Of a stretch of DNA of 64,000 bases, positions 44,119-52,517 are shown in pieces; the first letter of the stretch is position 1, and every line of letters begins with the position of its first letter. A program made the translations under genes and the position numbers. Source of the DNA: an uncultured Eubacteriales bacterium (GTDB lineage Bacteria > Bacillota > Clostridia > Lachnospirales > Lachnospiraceae); assembly GCA_900314885.1 (NCBI GenBank), contig OMWY01000007.1, positions 1-64,000 on the forward strand. Reading direction: 5' to 3'. The notes under the pieces are model-generated. The model was not told the origin of the DNA, searched no databases, and saw only the letters and a program-made list of their open reading frames with translations.

Positions 44119-45930
44119 TTACAGCTTAAATGTCTTAACTATCTCATCAAGCTCTCCGGTAGCCGTCTTGCAATCCTCTGCCTTCTCGGTCGCTCCGCTT
44201 GTCTCACCAACCATATCGGTTGTCTTCTGTGCTATATCGGTAACGCCCTTAGCTGACTCATTGATAGTCGTGGAGATTCCATCAACAGCCTCAGATACCT
44301 GACCGACGCTCTCATTCAGGCTGTCCATGCTGTTCTGGATATTCGTAAGGCTCTCCTTAAAATGCATAGTATCAGAATTATACTGGTCCATAACCTCTGA
44401 GAAGTGAGCGTAATCAGGCTTAATTTTCTTCTCAAGGAAGTCGCTCGTGGTTGAAATGCAGTCAGTCATTTCGGCAACTGCCTTATCTACTTCACCGATG
44501 ATATCCTCAATCTTGCTAACAGTATCACCTGTCTGGCTTGCGAGCTTACTGATCTCATCAGCGACAACCGCGAAACCGCGTCCTGCTTCACCGGCCCTTG
44601 CCGCCTCGATACTTGCGTTAAGTGAAAGAAGACTTGTCTGGCTCGCGATCTCCTTAATGGAATTAGTGAGCTCATTAATCTTGCTTACTGCCTTAGAATC
44701 CTCTATAGCCTTGTCAGAACGCTTTCTTACCTCAACGAGCATCTTGTCTGTCTCGGCAGCGGACTTGTCAGTGCCTGCCTTGAGATCAACCACACGGGTC
44801 ATAATCTCATCACTTGCGGCAGTACCTTTTCCCGCAAGGTCACTTACGTTTGTAGCGTCCTCACGCATCTGCTTAATCTGCTCATTGATATTCTCGGTAG
44901 TAGCGCTTGTCTCTTCCATCTCGGCCGCAAGCTCCTCGCTCGTAGCTGAATTGTCGGTACACATAACATTTACCTTGTTCGTGGCTTCAGTAAGAGAATC
45001 AATACCGTTGTTGATATTTATAGAGCTCACGTTGATCTTGTTTACAATATCTGTAAGAGACCTTCTCATGCTCATTACTGACTTAACTATGGCCGCAATC
45101 TCATCATTTCTCTTCTCAAGTCTCCTAGCCTCTGACATTGTAGCCTGATCGGATGAGAAGTCAAATCTCGCGGTCTTATCAATAGCCGCGGCAACACCGG
45201 TAAGAGGCTTGATGCTTCTATACATAACAAATGCAAGAATAGCAGCCGCTATAAGTGTGATAACTATGCCGATAATAATCATTGCGGTAGCCGCGTGCTG
45301 TACAGGTGCCATAGTCTTATCGTAGTCAGCTCCTACAATTACGATATTTCCCGCGCTTGTAAAGGCGTAGCCTGCGTACTTCTTCGCTCCGTTAAAGGTA
45401 TAAATAACAGCCCCAGAACCTATCTGTTCAGGAGTCTCACCTGCCTTAAGCCTTGCCACAAGGTTAAGGACAGCTTCATTTTCAACACGCTCACCTATCT
45501 TCTCTGTAGTAGGGTGATAGAGCATCGTGCCATCACTTGCTACCAGGTAAGCGTAAGAGCCATCGACACCGCTTAATGTAACGTCACCAAGAGTCTTGGA
45601 AAAGGTATCAGCCTGAGCCTGTCTCGCTTCATCCTCAGTCACGCCTGTCTTGCCGGTAAGCTGCTCCGCAAGAGCCTCGGCAGTGTTAGCCTTTCCTCCG
45701 TCAGGCGGTGCCTGGAATCGCCTCATCTCAGCGTCTACTGCCTTCGCCGCTGCCTGAGCTACATCCTGAACGTATGACTTATAGGTATTGCCTATCTGCC
45801 CCTTCATACGTTCAACACCAACAGTTACAAGAATTGTAGCTGTTGCCAGAACAAAAACTACAGTAATCAGAAGCAATCTCGTGATCAGCGAGTGCTTCTT
45901 TGATGACTTAGTTCCTTCCTTGGTTCCCAT
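44119..45930 (-). CDS. Methyl-accepting chemotaxis protein
   Basis: 603 residues, with GGAGG upstream. An N-terminal span ([24 protein letters not shown]) is followed by a 190-residue extracellular region with a Cache-like end ([23 protein letters not shown] and [18 protein letters not shown]), a second span ([25 protein letters not shown]), HAMP, and a signalling coil with the tip [32 protein letters not shown]. The extracellular domain differs from that of the other receptor in this window, so the ligand probably differs. Confidence 0.94.
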   Translation of the reverse strand: MGTKEGTKSSKKHSLITRLLLITVVFVLATATILVTVGVERMKGQIGNTYKSYVQDVAQAAAKAVDAEMRRFQAPPDGGKANTAEALAEQLTGKTGVTEDEARQAQADTFSKTLGDVTLSGVDGSYAYLVASDGTMLYHPTTEKIGERVENEAVLNLVARLKAGETPEQIGSGAVIYTFNGAKKYAGYAFTSAGNIVIVGADYDKTMAPVQHAATAMIIIGIVITLIAAAILAFVMYRSIKPLTGVAAAIDKTARFDFSSDQATMSEARRLEKRNDEIAAIVKSVMSMRRSLTDIVNKINVSSININNGIDSLTEATNKVNVMCTDNSATSEELAAEMEETSATTENINEQIKQMREDATNVSDLAGKGTAASDEIMTRVVDLKAGTDKSAAETDKMLVEVRKRSDKAIEDSKAVSKINELTNSIKEIASQTSLLSLNASIEAARAGEAGRGFAVVADEISKLASQTGDTVSKIEDIIGEVDKAVAEMTDCISTTSDFLEKKIKPDYAHFSEVMDQYNSDTMHFKESLTNIQNSMDSLNESVGQVSEAVDGISTTINESAKGVTDIAQKTTDMVGETSGATEKAEDCKTATGELDEIVKTFKL

Positions 45931-46047
45931 ACTGCCTCCTTCTATGCGCGGAAAAACGCTAAGTCTCTCCGTCCATGCTTAAAAAAGTTTTATGTACATA
46001 TTATATCATATATATAACAAAAAAGAAAGAGTAATTGGCTAATTTCG

Positions 46048-46102
46048 CAAAAAAAATAGTACTTTCATTTAGCGCAAAGAAATATGAAAGTACCATTTTT
46101 TT
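46048..46102 (-). terminator. Terminator after the amidase gene, possibly bidirectional
   Basis: GTACTTTCAT (46059-46068) and ATGAAAGTAC (46084-46093) pair, with T-runs on both strands beyond the stem. It lies about 35 bp past the amidase stop. Confidence 0.7.
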
Positions 46103-46135
46103 GATGAAGTGTCATTTGTATAGAGTCAAATTCGG

Positions 46136-46870
46136 TTAGAAGCCAAAATAGTCATCTATTCCGTCAGCGATACCCGCAGCCATTGTCTTACGGTTTGCCT
46201 TCTGATTCATGTAGCTGTCATCACTATAATTTGTCATGAATCCCATCTCTATCAATGTGGACGGAACGCTGCACCAGTTGAGGCCTGTCATGGTATCCGT
46301 ATAGATGGTTCCCCGCTTAGAGATTCCTGTCTTATCGCAATAAGCGCTAAGGACACACTGTGAAAGGTTATTGCTCTTCTTATAGAGTTCTGAGTGATAT
46401 GGATTCCCGGACGTTATGCAGAGGACGCTAGCCCCATTGGCAGATGAACTTTCAGATCCGTCACAATGAAGACGAACCATGATGTCAGCGCCCTTCTTGC
46501 TTGCGTACTGAGCCCGCTCCTTGTTGCTGATATCGACCTTATTTTTGGTTCTTGTCATTACGACATTGTAGCCTCGGCGCTCGAGCTCCTTCTTAAGATA
46601 CTTGCCTACGGATAGAGTCACCTTATATTCCGGATACTTTGACCCATGCGTACCGCCGCTCACCTTCATTTTCATGGTGGAGCTTCCCGGACCGTTCGGT
46701 TCCTTGTTGGAATTCGCATACTGCTGGTGGCCAGGGTCTATGCAGATCGTGTACCGGCTTCTCTTATTAGCGGCCTTCGCTTCGCGAGTATCTATGCCTG
46801 CGAAGCAAAGTATGGTTAGCGCTAACGTAAGAATTATCGTAAATATTCTCTTAGATCTTATAAATTTCAT
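46136..46870 (-). CDS. N-acetylmuramoyl-L-alanine amidase (Amidase_3), secreted
   Basis: 244 residues. A signal peptide (FTIILTLALTILCFAGIDTREAKA) precedes a catalytic domain starting YTICIDPGHQQY. The zinc ligands are expected at His of DPGH, the Glu of YPEYKVTLSVG, and His of VRLHCDGS; the catalytic Glu is in LIEMGFMTNYSD. It cleaves the bond between muramic acid and L-alanine in peptidoglycan. No wall-binding repeats are attached. It follows the YARHG protein gene by 23 bp. Confidence 0.92.
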   Translation of the reverse strand: MKFIRSKRIFTIILTLALTILCFAGIDTREAKAANKRSRYTICIDPGHQQYANSNKEPNGPGSSTMKMKVSGGTHGSKYPEYKVTLSVGKYLKKELERRGYNVVMTRTKNKVDISNKERAQYASKKGADIMVRLHCDGSESSSANGASVLCITSGNPYHSELYKKSNNLSQCVLSAYCDKTGISKRGTIYTDTMTGLNWCSVPSTLIEMGFMTNYSDDSYMNQKANRKTMAAGIADGIDDYFGF

Positions 46871-46893
46871 GATATAACTGACTTCCTTTTAGA

Positions 46894-48750
46894 TTATTTC
46901 CTGCTGTCACGTTCCTTTTCCATACGTGAAATATTTGTCTGCTCAGTGCTGTTAAATGAATCCTTCACAGCCTGCTGGTCGCTCTCTGTCGGTTCGTACC
47001 AGTCATATTTACTGTAGTACTCAAGCAAGTCCTTGTTGTTGAACTTATAGCCGTGACGGGCATAAATCTCATTTATAGCCTTACGAAGCTTGCTGTCTGA
47101 GAGAGCCGCAATCTTCTTCTTGCTGATAACCTTCGTAGAGCTTGTCGGGAAAATGATTCCCTTCTCTTTGGTTGTAGTGCCTGACGAATCAGAGACTGAA
47201 GTCGAATCGTGATCGGTATCATCCGTGTGATCAGAATCTTCATCGTGATGGGTTACGTCTGTAGTGGTTTCAGTGTTATCTGCGGTATTGTCGCCGTTAT
47301 CAGCGACATTGTCTTCGTGGTTAAAGCGATCTATATACTGAGTAACACAGGTGCTGTACAGGTCCGAAAGGTCCTCAAATCCATAGTAGTACCAGCTCTT
47401 ATAGACACCATCTTCATCTATAGTCGAATAGAATGTATTCGACGGTGTTGAATAATTGGTGGTATCTACGTAAACGCTGCCATCCCCGTCCGCTATGATA
47501 TTTCTGAACATGCAATACCAATAATAGGTTACGGTCTTTTTCTTTGTAACGGTATTATCGTAGTTAGAAGCCGTCTCTTTTGACTTTACCTGATAAACAA
47601 GATATATATCGTTACTATCATACCCGGCATCGGAGGACTTAGGAGTCAGCATATATTCGCCAAGATAGGTCATGCCCTTGAATTCTACATCGCTGTCAAA
47701 ATATTGAGCGACATGAGCATTAAGGGCGTCTTCCGCCTGCTGCTTCATAACGCTAAGGGTATCATCAGGTATTTCACTTAATTTCTCTACGTAATTAGCC
47801 AGTCCCGATACAGTGAATTCCTTTGTTTCGGAGGAAGGAACCTTACCATAATTCTGTATGCAGTAGTCACTCAGCTCACTGCCGTCGTAAGACCTGACAG
47901 TAACTGTAACGGTATTTCCGTTTGACAGACCGTCATACTTGTCTAATTCGAATGAAAGGCTGTCTGCCCACGAAGCATTGCTTGTATCCAGCTCGGCAGT
48001 TCCGTTTGGCGCTATCCCGCTGAAATTAACCTCAAGTCCTTCAAACGGGTCAAAGCTTTCAACCTTCTCAAGTCCTTCTACTTTGAATTCCTTATCCTCG
48101 TGCAGAAGCTTTATACCCGTAATTTTCTCAAAATCGTCATCGACGATCCATGTTACGGTAACTGTGTCACCGCTATTAAGCCCTTCTGTCTTGTCAAACG
48201 AATAGTCTATTGATCCCGATACAAGCTCTCTAACGCCCTCATTGCCAAGACCCGCTAAGAGCTTCATCTCGTAGTCATCTGAATTGGCATACTTCTTAAG
48301 CCTCTTCGTCACCTGTTTCATGTTGTCAGAGATAAACCTATCACTGTCAAATGACGACTCCGCCTTTCCATAACCCTCATAGCCGCTGAAGGTGACAGTC
48401 ATATAGTCATTGAGATCAACCCTCTTCGCAAGCATTCCCGGGAAAAAGGTCTTCATAATCAAATATATTATAAGAACAGCCACCAGGCCACAGGCTACCC
48501 CGATTCCTACCTTCGCGCCGGTTGAAAGAGGCTTCCTTGGAGGCTTTGTGGCATAAGCCTTGGGCATACCATTAAACTGTGCCTGACCCTGATACTGATA
48601 GCCATAGCCTCCCTGAGGTCCTTGTGGTGGAGGTGTCATACCCTGATTATTACCCTGTTCATTAGCAGATTCACTGTTAAGCTTCGTCCCGCAGTATTTG
48701 CAGAACTTAGCTCCCTCCGCGTTTTCCTTGCCGCAATTTGGACAAATCAT
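46894..48750 (-). CDS. Zinc-ribbon membrane protein with YARHG domain
   Basis: 618 residues from the ATG at 48750, which has AGAAGGGAG upstream. It opens with a zinc ribbon (MICPNCGKENAEGAKFCKYCG), then a Gln/Gly/Pro-rich linker and one span (VGIGVACGLVAVLIIYLIM). The extracellular part has two repeats built like VDLNDYMTVTFSGYEGYGKA and FEGLEVNFSGIAPNGTAEL, an Asp/Thr/His-rich linker, and a C-terminal YARHG domain (INEIYARHGYKFNNKDLLEYY). Such proteins are common in Clostridia; the function is unknown. The esterase gene upstream overlaps this start by 4 bp. Confidence 0.85.
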   Translation of the reverse strand: MICPNCGKENAEGAKFCKYCGTKLNSESANEQGNNQGMTPPPQGPQGGYGYQYQGQAQFNGMPKAYATKPPRKPLSTGAKVGIGVACGLVAVLIIYLIMKTFFPGMLAKRVDLNDYMTVTFSGYEGYGKAESSFDSDRFISDNMKQVTKRLKKYANSDDYEMKLLAGLGNEGVRELVSGSIDYSFDKTEGLNSGDTVTVTWIVDDDFEKITGIKLLHEDKEFKVEGLEKVESFDPFEGLEVNFSGIAPNGTAELDTSNASWADSLSFELDKYDGLSNGNTVTVTVRSYDGSELSDYCIQNYGKVPSSETKEFTVSGLANYVEKLSEIPDDTLSVMKQQAEDALNAHVAQYFDSDVEFKGMTYLGEYMLTPKSSDAGYDSNDIYLVYQVKSKETASNYDNTVTKKKTVTYYWYCMFRNIIADGDGSVYVDTTNYSTPSNTFYSTIDEDGVYKSWYYYGFEDLSDLYSTCVTQYIDRFNHEDNVADNGDNTADNTETTTDVTHHDEDSDHTDDTDHDSTSVSDSSGTTTKEKGIIFPTSSTKVISKKKIAALSDSKLRKAINEIYARHGYKFNNKDLLEYYSKYDWYEPTESDQQAVKDSFNSTEQTNISRMEKERDSRK

Positions 48751-49412
48751 ATATTTTCTCCCTTCTGATTTAATAACCATTCAATTCCCTTGGCGCACCT
48801 CTTGTCACTGTCTACAAAGTGATTTCCCTCATTCCATTCAAGAATGCAGTTCTTTCCGTGCTCCTTTAAAATGTCATACTGGGTTCTTATACAGTCTCCC
48901 ACGGCCGCCATAATTTTATTCCTCGCCTTCTCTTCCTTCCTGCCAAGGCTAAGGTAAACATTATCGCACATGAGAGGCTTCTCCTTAGCGTAATCTATCC
49001 ACCCCGGATACCAGACGGATGGCGATACGGCGGCGATTCCCGCGAATATATCACATTTTCCCGCCATCCATAGAGCAAAAAGACCCGCAAGAGAATATCC
49101 GATCAGATATATCTTTTTATTAGCAGCGCGGAAATTCTTCGGAATTTCATTAAGGATTGAGATAACCTCATCATATGCCACATCGATATGACCGGCGAAG
49201 TTTTCCTTGCCGAATACCGGCTCCGTATACCATGGCGATAAGTCAGAAAACCAGTCATTTACGCAATAGGCTATAAGGCAGAAGTCATCCGCGGCATTTT
49301 TCCTCGCTTCAGAAACCTCGTCCTCCATAAGCTCAAGATCATGCTCGTCGACCGGCTGAATGAAGATATTCCTCGACTCTCTGTTTCCAAAAATCAGTCT
49401 GTCCTCTGTCAA
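48747..49412 (-). CDS. Alpha/beta-hydrolase fold esterase-like protein
   Basis: 221 residues from a TTG start at 49412 with GGGAGCGGGA upstream. The nucleophile elbow is IGYSLAGLFALW (Ser in G-x-S-x-A-G), an acid may lie in NVYLSLGRKEEKARN, and the catalytic His in WNEGNHFVDSDKR. No signal peptide. It resembles esterases of the enterochelin/YbbA type in motif order. The substrate is unknown. It overlaps the YARHG gene start. Confidence 0.78.
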   Translation of the reverse strand: MTEDRLIFGNRESRNIFIQPVDEHDLELMEDEVSEARKNAADDFCLIAYCVNDWFSDLSPWYTEPVFGKENFAGHIDVAYDEVISILNEIPKNFRAANKKIYLIGYSLAGLFALWMAGKCDIFAGIAAVSPSVWYPGWIDYAKEKPLMCDNVYLSLGRKEEKARNKIMAAVGDCIRTQYDILKEHGKNCILEWNEGNHFVDSDKRCAKGIEWLLNQKGENI

Positions 49413-49474
49413 TGTCCCGCTCCCTCTATTTATTATTAAAACCTAATCAATGATAATTCATAAAACTCACTTTG

Positions 49475-50278
49475 TCAAGGCAAATATGCCAAAGACGCCC
49501 CAAAGAGAAAACATGGTATCAGTATGATCAGAGTAATTATTCTTCTTCTGATTCTATTTTTATGGAGTACCTTCGGGTCGACAACCTTCTTCTCAGGTAA
49601 ATCCATTAGATATAATATTATCTCTGAAGAACCGAAAATGAAATAGGAATTAATCAGGAAGAGATATGCCGCTCCTCCAAGCATGCGCCAGTTTCCACTC
49701 GCAAGCGAATATCCGCATGTGCAGAGCGGCGGCATAAGGGCTGTCGCAATAGCAACCCCCGGTATTACATTATTTGCCTTATCCTTACGTGTGTTTCCTA
49801 TAATTCCCGCAACGCCACCGAAAATAGCTATCAGCACATCATAAAAGGACGGCGAAGTCCTCGCAAGCAGCTCGCTCGTGGGAGTCTTAATCGGCGCCAG
49901 CAGGAAAAATATTGTTGATGTCAGAAGGCTAATAATTATCTGCACCGCGAAGCCTATGCCATGAATAACAAGCATATCTTTATTTCCGGTAACCGTGCCA
50001 TAGGCAAGAGCCAGGATACTTCCCATAAGTGGGCTTATAAGCATCGCTCCGATTATAACTGCCGTTGAGTTATTTAAGAGTCCGATTGAAGCTATCATAA
50101 TCGCGCATACAAGGATTACAGCGTTAGTACCGGTCACCCTGCCTCCGTCGGCTATGCGCTGCTTTATATCCTCAGGGTCCGCCTGGTCACCCTTAATGGA
50201 AAATATTATTTCAAAAGCCCTCCGTGCCCGGCTTTTCTTCTTGCTAAGATTTTCCTTCTCTTCCTTTAAGTCTGTCAT
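49475..50278 (-). CDS. DUF389 family membrane protein
   Basis: 267 residues from the ATG at 50278, with GGAGG upstream; the longer reading would run into a terminator hairpin. About 6 spans. The DUF389 core is GTNAVILVCAIMIASIGLLNNSTAVIIGAMLISPLMGSI in two parts, plus GVAIATALMPPLCTCGYSLASGNW. The family is widespread and has no agreed transport or signalling role. No regulatory domain is attached. Confidence 0.88.
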   Translation of the reverse strand: MTDLKEEKENLSKKKSRARRAFEIIFSIKGDQADPEDIKQRIADGGRVTGTNAVILVCAIMIASIGLLNNSTAVIIGAMLISPLMGSILALAYGTVTGNKDMLVIHGIGFAVQIIISLLTSTIFFLLAPIKTPTSELLARTSPSFYDVLIAIFGGVAGIIGNTRKDKANNVIPGVAIATALMPPLCTCGYSLASGNWRMLGGAAYLFLINSYFIFGSSEIILYLMDLPEKKVVDPKVLHKNRIRRRIITLIILIPCFLFGASLAYLP

Positions 50279-50333
50279 TTCTTTATACCTCCATCCCGAC
50301 CATTCTATCACAACGAATACCCTGTTGCAAGCA

Positions 50334-50362
50334 AAAGAGAGCATACATTGTATGCTCTCTTT
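50334..50362 (-). terminator. Palindromic terminator downstream of the antitoxin-like fragment
   Basis: AAAGAGAGCATACA and TGTATGCTCTCTTT form a perfect 14-bp stem around one base, followed by TTTGC on the minus strand. It isolates the DUF389 gene from the upstream toxin-antitoxin region. Confidence 0.7.
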
Positions 50363-50393
50363 ATATTATTGTTACCGATAAACATTCTCAAGA

Positions 50394-50486
50394 CTATAGA
50401 GCCCGCATCTCTTCCACACTAAATTCGTGTTGCTCGATCCGCTTGCGAAACCTCCGGTCTAGTTTTCTGATATAGATTGTTGTCAT
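50394..50486 (-). CDS. 30-residue ribbon-helix-helix antitoxin-like peptide
   Basis: The ATG at 50486 has a strong site (AAGGGGG, five bases upstream) and encodes MTTIYIRKLDRRFRKRIEQH then EFSVEEMRAL before TAG. The start TIYIRKLD...RKRI and SVEEMRAL is laid out like a FitA-type ribbon-helix-helix antitoxin N-terminus (TIRNLD...L...SMEEE.R.L). The rest of such a protein is missing. It lies 70 bp downstream of vapC. It may be a truncated remnant or a very short DNA-binding peptide. Confidence 0.5.
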   Translation of the reverse strand: MTTIYIRKLDRRFRKRIEQHEFSVEEMRAL

Positions 50487-50555
50487 AAAATCCCCCTTGT
50501 TTTGTAAATTCTTTTACAGTTTAGCGCACGATTTGCGATATGTCAAGTTTATTTT

Positions 50556-50981
50556 CTAATCGTTTGTCAGATCCCCGGGTGTACGCCAATTTTCGACATG
50601 AAGCCTGTCAACATCTTCGAAATCCTTAATATTATCAGTCACTAATGTGAATCCATATGCTCGAGCATGAGCTGCTATCATCCTGTCACGATCATGAGTG
50701 GGCTGATAACTGCATTTTTTCTTAAGTTCAGCTAAAAGAAGTCCAAATTCATTGGCGACAGCCATATCGAAATCATAGATACGGATACCTGATAAGAAAA
50801 GTTGTATAGCTATTCGATTTCCTGCAGGATTTGTACTGTTTTCTATACCATAAGCAAGTTCCGCATATGTAACTACCGATATGCAGATGTTCTTTCCTAC
50901 ATGATCGGCCACTCTCATGGCACATGCTGAATTTGGATGTCTTATGCAAAATATAATGATGTTTGTGTCGAGCATATACAT
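50556..50981 (-). CDS. vapC: VapC-type PIN-domain ribonuclease toxin
   Basis: 141 residues. The PIN active site is complete: Asp5 (MLDTN), Glu41 (TYAELAYG), Asp99 (DRMIAAHA) and Asp116 (LVTDN). Such toxins cleave RNA, often initiator tRNA, when not bound by VapB. The gene follows vapB by 2 bp. The tRNA-fMet-type VapC is suggested by the IENSTNP..NR segment, but the target is not proven. Confidence 0.92.
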   Translation of the reverse strand: MYMLDTNIIIFCIRHPNSACAMRVADHVGKNICISVVTYAELAYGIENSTNPAGNRIAIQLFLSGIRIYDFDMAVANEFGLLLAELKKKCSYQPTHDRDRMIAAHARAYGFTLVTDNIKDFEDVDRLHVENWRTPGDLTND

Positions 50982-50983
50982 GG

Positions 50984-51229
50984 TCAGAGATCTATCCTTT
51001 CGTTTGGCAATTCCTCCGGTCTGCCATCAACCATAAAATCCTCGGTAAACATGTTAAGTCCCCGCAAATAAGAATCCTTGAGTGAATCGACCGGAGTAAT
51101 AATTAATGTATTGCCGATTTTGTTAATATAAAGCTTATCGTCCATATCGGGGAAGCGATATTCTTTTGGTATCCTTACAGCCTGGCTTCTGCCTGACATA
51201 AAAGGTTTCGTTAGTGTAATTTCACTCAT
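50984..51229 (-). CDS. vapB: VapB-type AbrB-fold antitoxin
   Basis: 81 residues from the ATG at 51229 with GGAGG eight bases upstream. The swapped-hairpin AbrB/SpoVT-like N-terminus reads SGRSQAVRIPKEYRFP and KLYINKIGNTLIITP; the C-terminal region (DSYLRGLNMFTEDFMVDGR) would wrap the toxin. A perfect palindrome sits in its promoter, the usual site of VapBC autoregulation. Confidence 0.92.
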   Translation of the reverse strand: MSEITLTKPFMSGRSQAVRIPKEYRFPDMDDKLYINKIGNTLIITPVDSLKDSYLRGLNMFTEDFMVDGRPEELPNERIDL

Positions 51230-51251
51230 AATCTGTACCTCCTGTAAAAAT

Positions 51252-51280
51252 AATATATCATGATATATCTCGTCTGTCAA
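51252..51280 (-). promoter_or_regulatory. vapBC promoter with palindromic operator
   Basis: On the minus strand TTGACA (plus 51275-51280), a 17-base spacer and TATATT form the promoter. The perfect palindrome ATATATCATGATATAT (51253-51268) covers the spacer and the -10. This matches autorepression by the VapBC complex. Confidence 0.75.
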
Positions 51281-51332
51281 TACCTCATAACTTTCGACCT
51301 AATAATATATTTTTAAAAAAATGCTTGCATTT

Positions 51333-51420
51333 TGGAAACATTTGTGTTAGAATAAACACAATTAATGGTAGTCGCAGAGAGAATCGAGACAAAAGTTTCG
51401 GTTCTCTCTTTTTGCGTTTT
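51333..51420 (+). promoter_or_regulatory. Promoter and leader terminator hairpin of the DUF2798 gene
   Basis: TTGCAT, a 17-base spacer and TAGAAT give a promoter ending near 51355. In the leader, AGAGAGAATCGAGAC and GTTTCGGTTCTCTCT (51376-51409) form a long stem with G-U pairs, followed by TTTTTG, 20 bases before the ATG. This is an intrinsic-terminator shape in the untranslated leader, suggesting attenuation. No known riboswitch was recognised. Confidence 0.6.
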
Positions 51421-51434
51421 GAAAGGAGTTTTAT

Positions 51435-51902
51435 ATGCCAAAGACAAAATTAGAGAACCTCGTATTTACTGCCGTTATGGCCTTTGTAATGGTCTATGGA
51501 ATGATATGCTATAACATTTCCATAGACAGAGGAGCATGCACAAATGATGTATTCCTCTTGGCTTTTCATGAACTAATCATCATGTGGCCAATAGCGATTT
51601 TCTTAGAACTGTTTGTAGTCGGGAAAATCGCTCCAAAGCTCGCCTTCTCTTTTATGAGACCTTCAGACAGGCCGGAATTGATTACATATGCTGTATCATT
51701 CTGCATCTGCGCCCTTATGTGTCCTATGATGAGTCTCATTGCGACAATTCTTTTTAAGGAACCTAGCCTTGGAGCTTACGCTGAAACCTGGGCTATGAAC
51801 CTGCCTGCCGCCTACGCCATGCAGTTCATTATAGCCGGCCCGCTTGTGCGCTTCCTCTTCAGAGCAATATTCAGACGTAATGAAGCGAGACCTGAAGCGT
51901 AA
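51435..51902 (+). CDS. DUF2798 family membrane protein
   Basis: 155 residues with GGAGT upstream and four membrane spans in two related halves: LENLVFTAVMAFVMVYGMICYN...WPIAIFLELFVVGKIAPK and ITYAVSFCICALMCPMMSLIATILF...YAMQFIIAGPLVRFLFRAIF. This internal duplication is typical of DUF2798. Function unknown. The gene is on the opposite strand to its neighbours, with its own promoter and terminator. Confidence 0.85.
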   Translation: MPKTKLENLVFTAVMAFVMVYGMICYNISIDRGACTNDVFLLAFHELIIMWPIAIFLELFVVGKIAPKLAFSFMRPSDRPELITYAVSFCICALMCPMMSLIATILFKEPSLGAYAETWAMNLPAAYAMQFIIAGPLVRFLFRAIFRRNEARPEA

Positions 51903-51905
51903 GTA

Positions 51906-51935
51906 AAGGCTCCCTCTTTGTGGGAGCCTTAATAT
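51906..51935 (+). terminator. Terminator of the DUF2798 gene
   Basis: AAGGCTCCC (51907-51915) and GGGAGCCTT (51923-51931) pair around a 7-base loop, a few bases past the stop; the trailing sequence is TAATATT. Confidence 0.75.
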
Positions 51936-52005
51936 TCCGTGTCCGGCTCCACGTCAGTGGTGCCTGACTCAAAATAGAAAAGAACAAAGATAAGATTAGA
52001 TTTTT

Positions 52006-52142
52006 GTCGTAGCCAACTATAGTAAGCGTCTTTACAGACGCTTACAGTTCCCACGGAATAGCCGTGGGTCCCTCTCTACGACTATCTTTTATCTTAGCCA
52101 ACTTTCCCACTGCCCGTTGGGCAGCGGGCCCCTCTCTAAGAT
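52006..52142. repeat. Two adjacent structured repeats with paired outer stems
   Basis: Unit A: outer GTCGTAG/CTACGAC (52006-52012, 52076-52082) enclosing TAAGCGTC/GACGCTTA and CCCACGG/CCGTGGG. Unit B: outer ATCTTAG/CTAAGAT (52091-52097, 52136-52142) enclosing CCCACTGCCC/GGGCAGCGGG. Both share GCCAAC before and TCCCTCTC or CCCCTCTC after the inner hairpin. The outer stems differ yet stay paired, as does the related unit at 19999-20044. Unit B ends at the stop of the 105-residue gene. Confidence 0.85.
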
Positions 52143-52459
52143 TATCCGTGTAATCCCTCTGACTGTCTTTCCATGTCTTCTACGACTATATCGTAGATCT
52201 CACCGAGGGTCCTGCAGTAGGCGAGGGTATCCCAAGGCTCGTTTGTGTGGTAGTGAAGCTTAATCGTCGCCTTTGCGCCACCCACCTCATCTTCAGCGGT
52301 ATCACCGGCTACAATCAGGCTGTCACCGTGAAATGTTCCGATAATGTGATCTCTTATCTCATCTACGAGATCATCACACTCATCCTCGTCAGCTCCGTAG
52401 ACATCAAGCAAGAGCTGGGTGTCGTACCTGAATTCGATTTTCTGTTCTCTCTGTATCAT
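52142..52459 (-). CDS. Stand-alone domain resembling the central FakA/DegV-associated region
   Basis: 105 residues. FHGDSLIVAGD and KATIKLHYHTNEPWDTLAYC, then GEIYDIVVEDMERQSEGL, follow the pattern of the domain between the DAK2 kinase domain and the C-terminus of fatty-acid-kinase FakA/YloV and DegV-kinase fusions (GDSL.V.GD..VKVH.HTN.PG..L). No kinase or DegV domain is attached. The full length from IQREQKIEFRYDTQLLLD suggests a complete small protein rather than a fragment. It lies 58 bp after the racemase gene. Confidence 0.65.
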   Translation of the reverse strand: MIQREQKIEFRYDTQLLLDVYGADEDECDDLVDEIRDHIIGTFHGDSLIVAGDTAEDEVGGAKATIKLHYHTNEPWDTLAYCRTLGEIYDIVVEDMERQSEGLHG

Positions 52460-52517
52460 ATATTTTCCCCTTTCATGAAGCCCACGCAGGTAGACATAAT
52501 CCGCGAAAGGCTAAAAT

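Noticed and set aside
44447-45148. 233-residue plus-strand open frame rich in Ser, Ala and Leu
   Set aside because: Antisense to the chemoreceptor coiled coil, whose regular composition keeps the other strand open.
50334-50362. Attachment site or recombination site
   Set aside because: The perfect palindrome with trailing T-run fits a terminator; no integrase or direct repeat is nearby.
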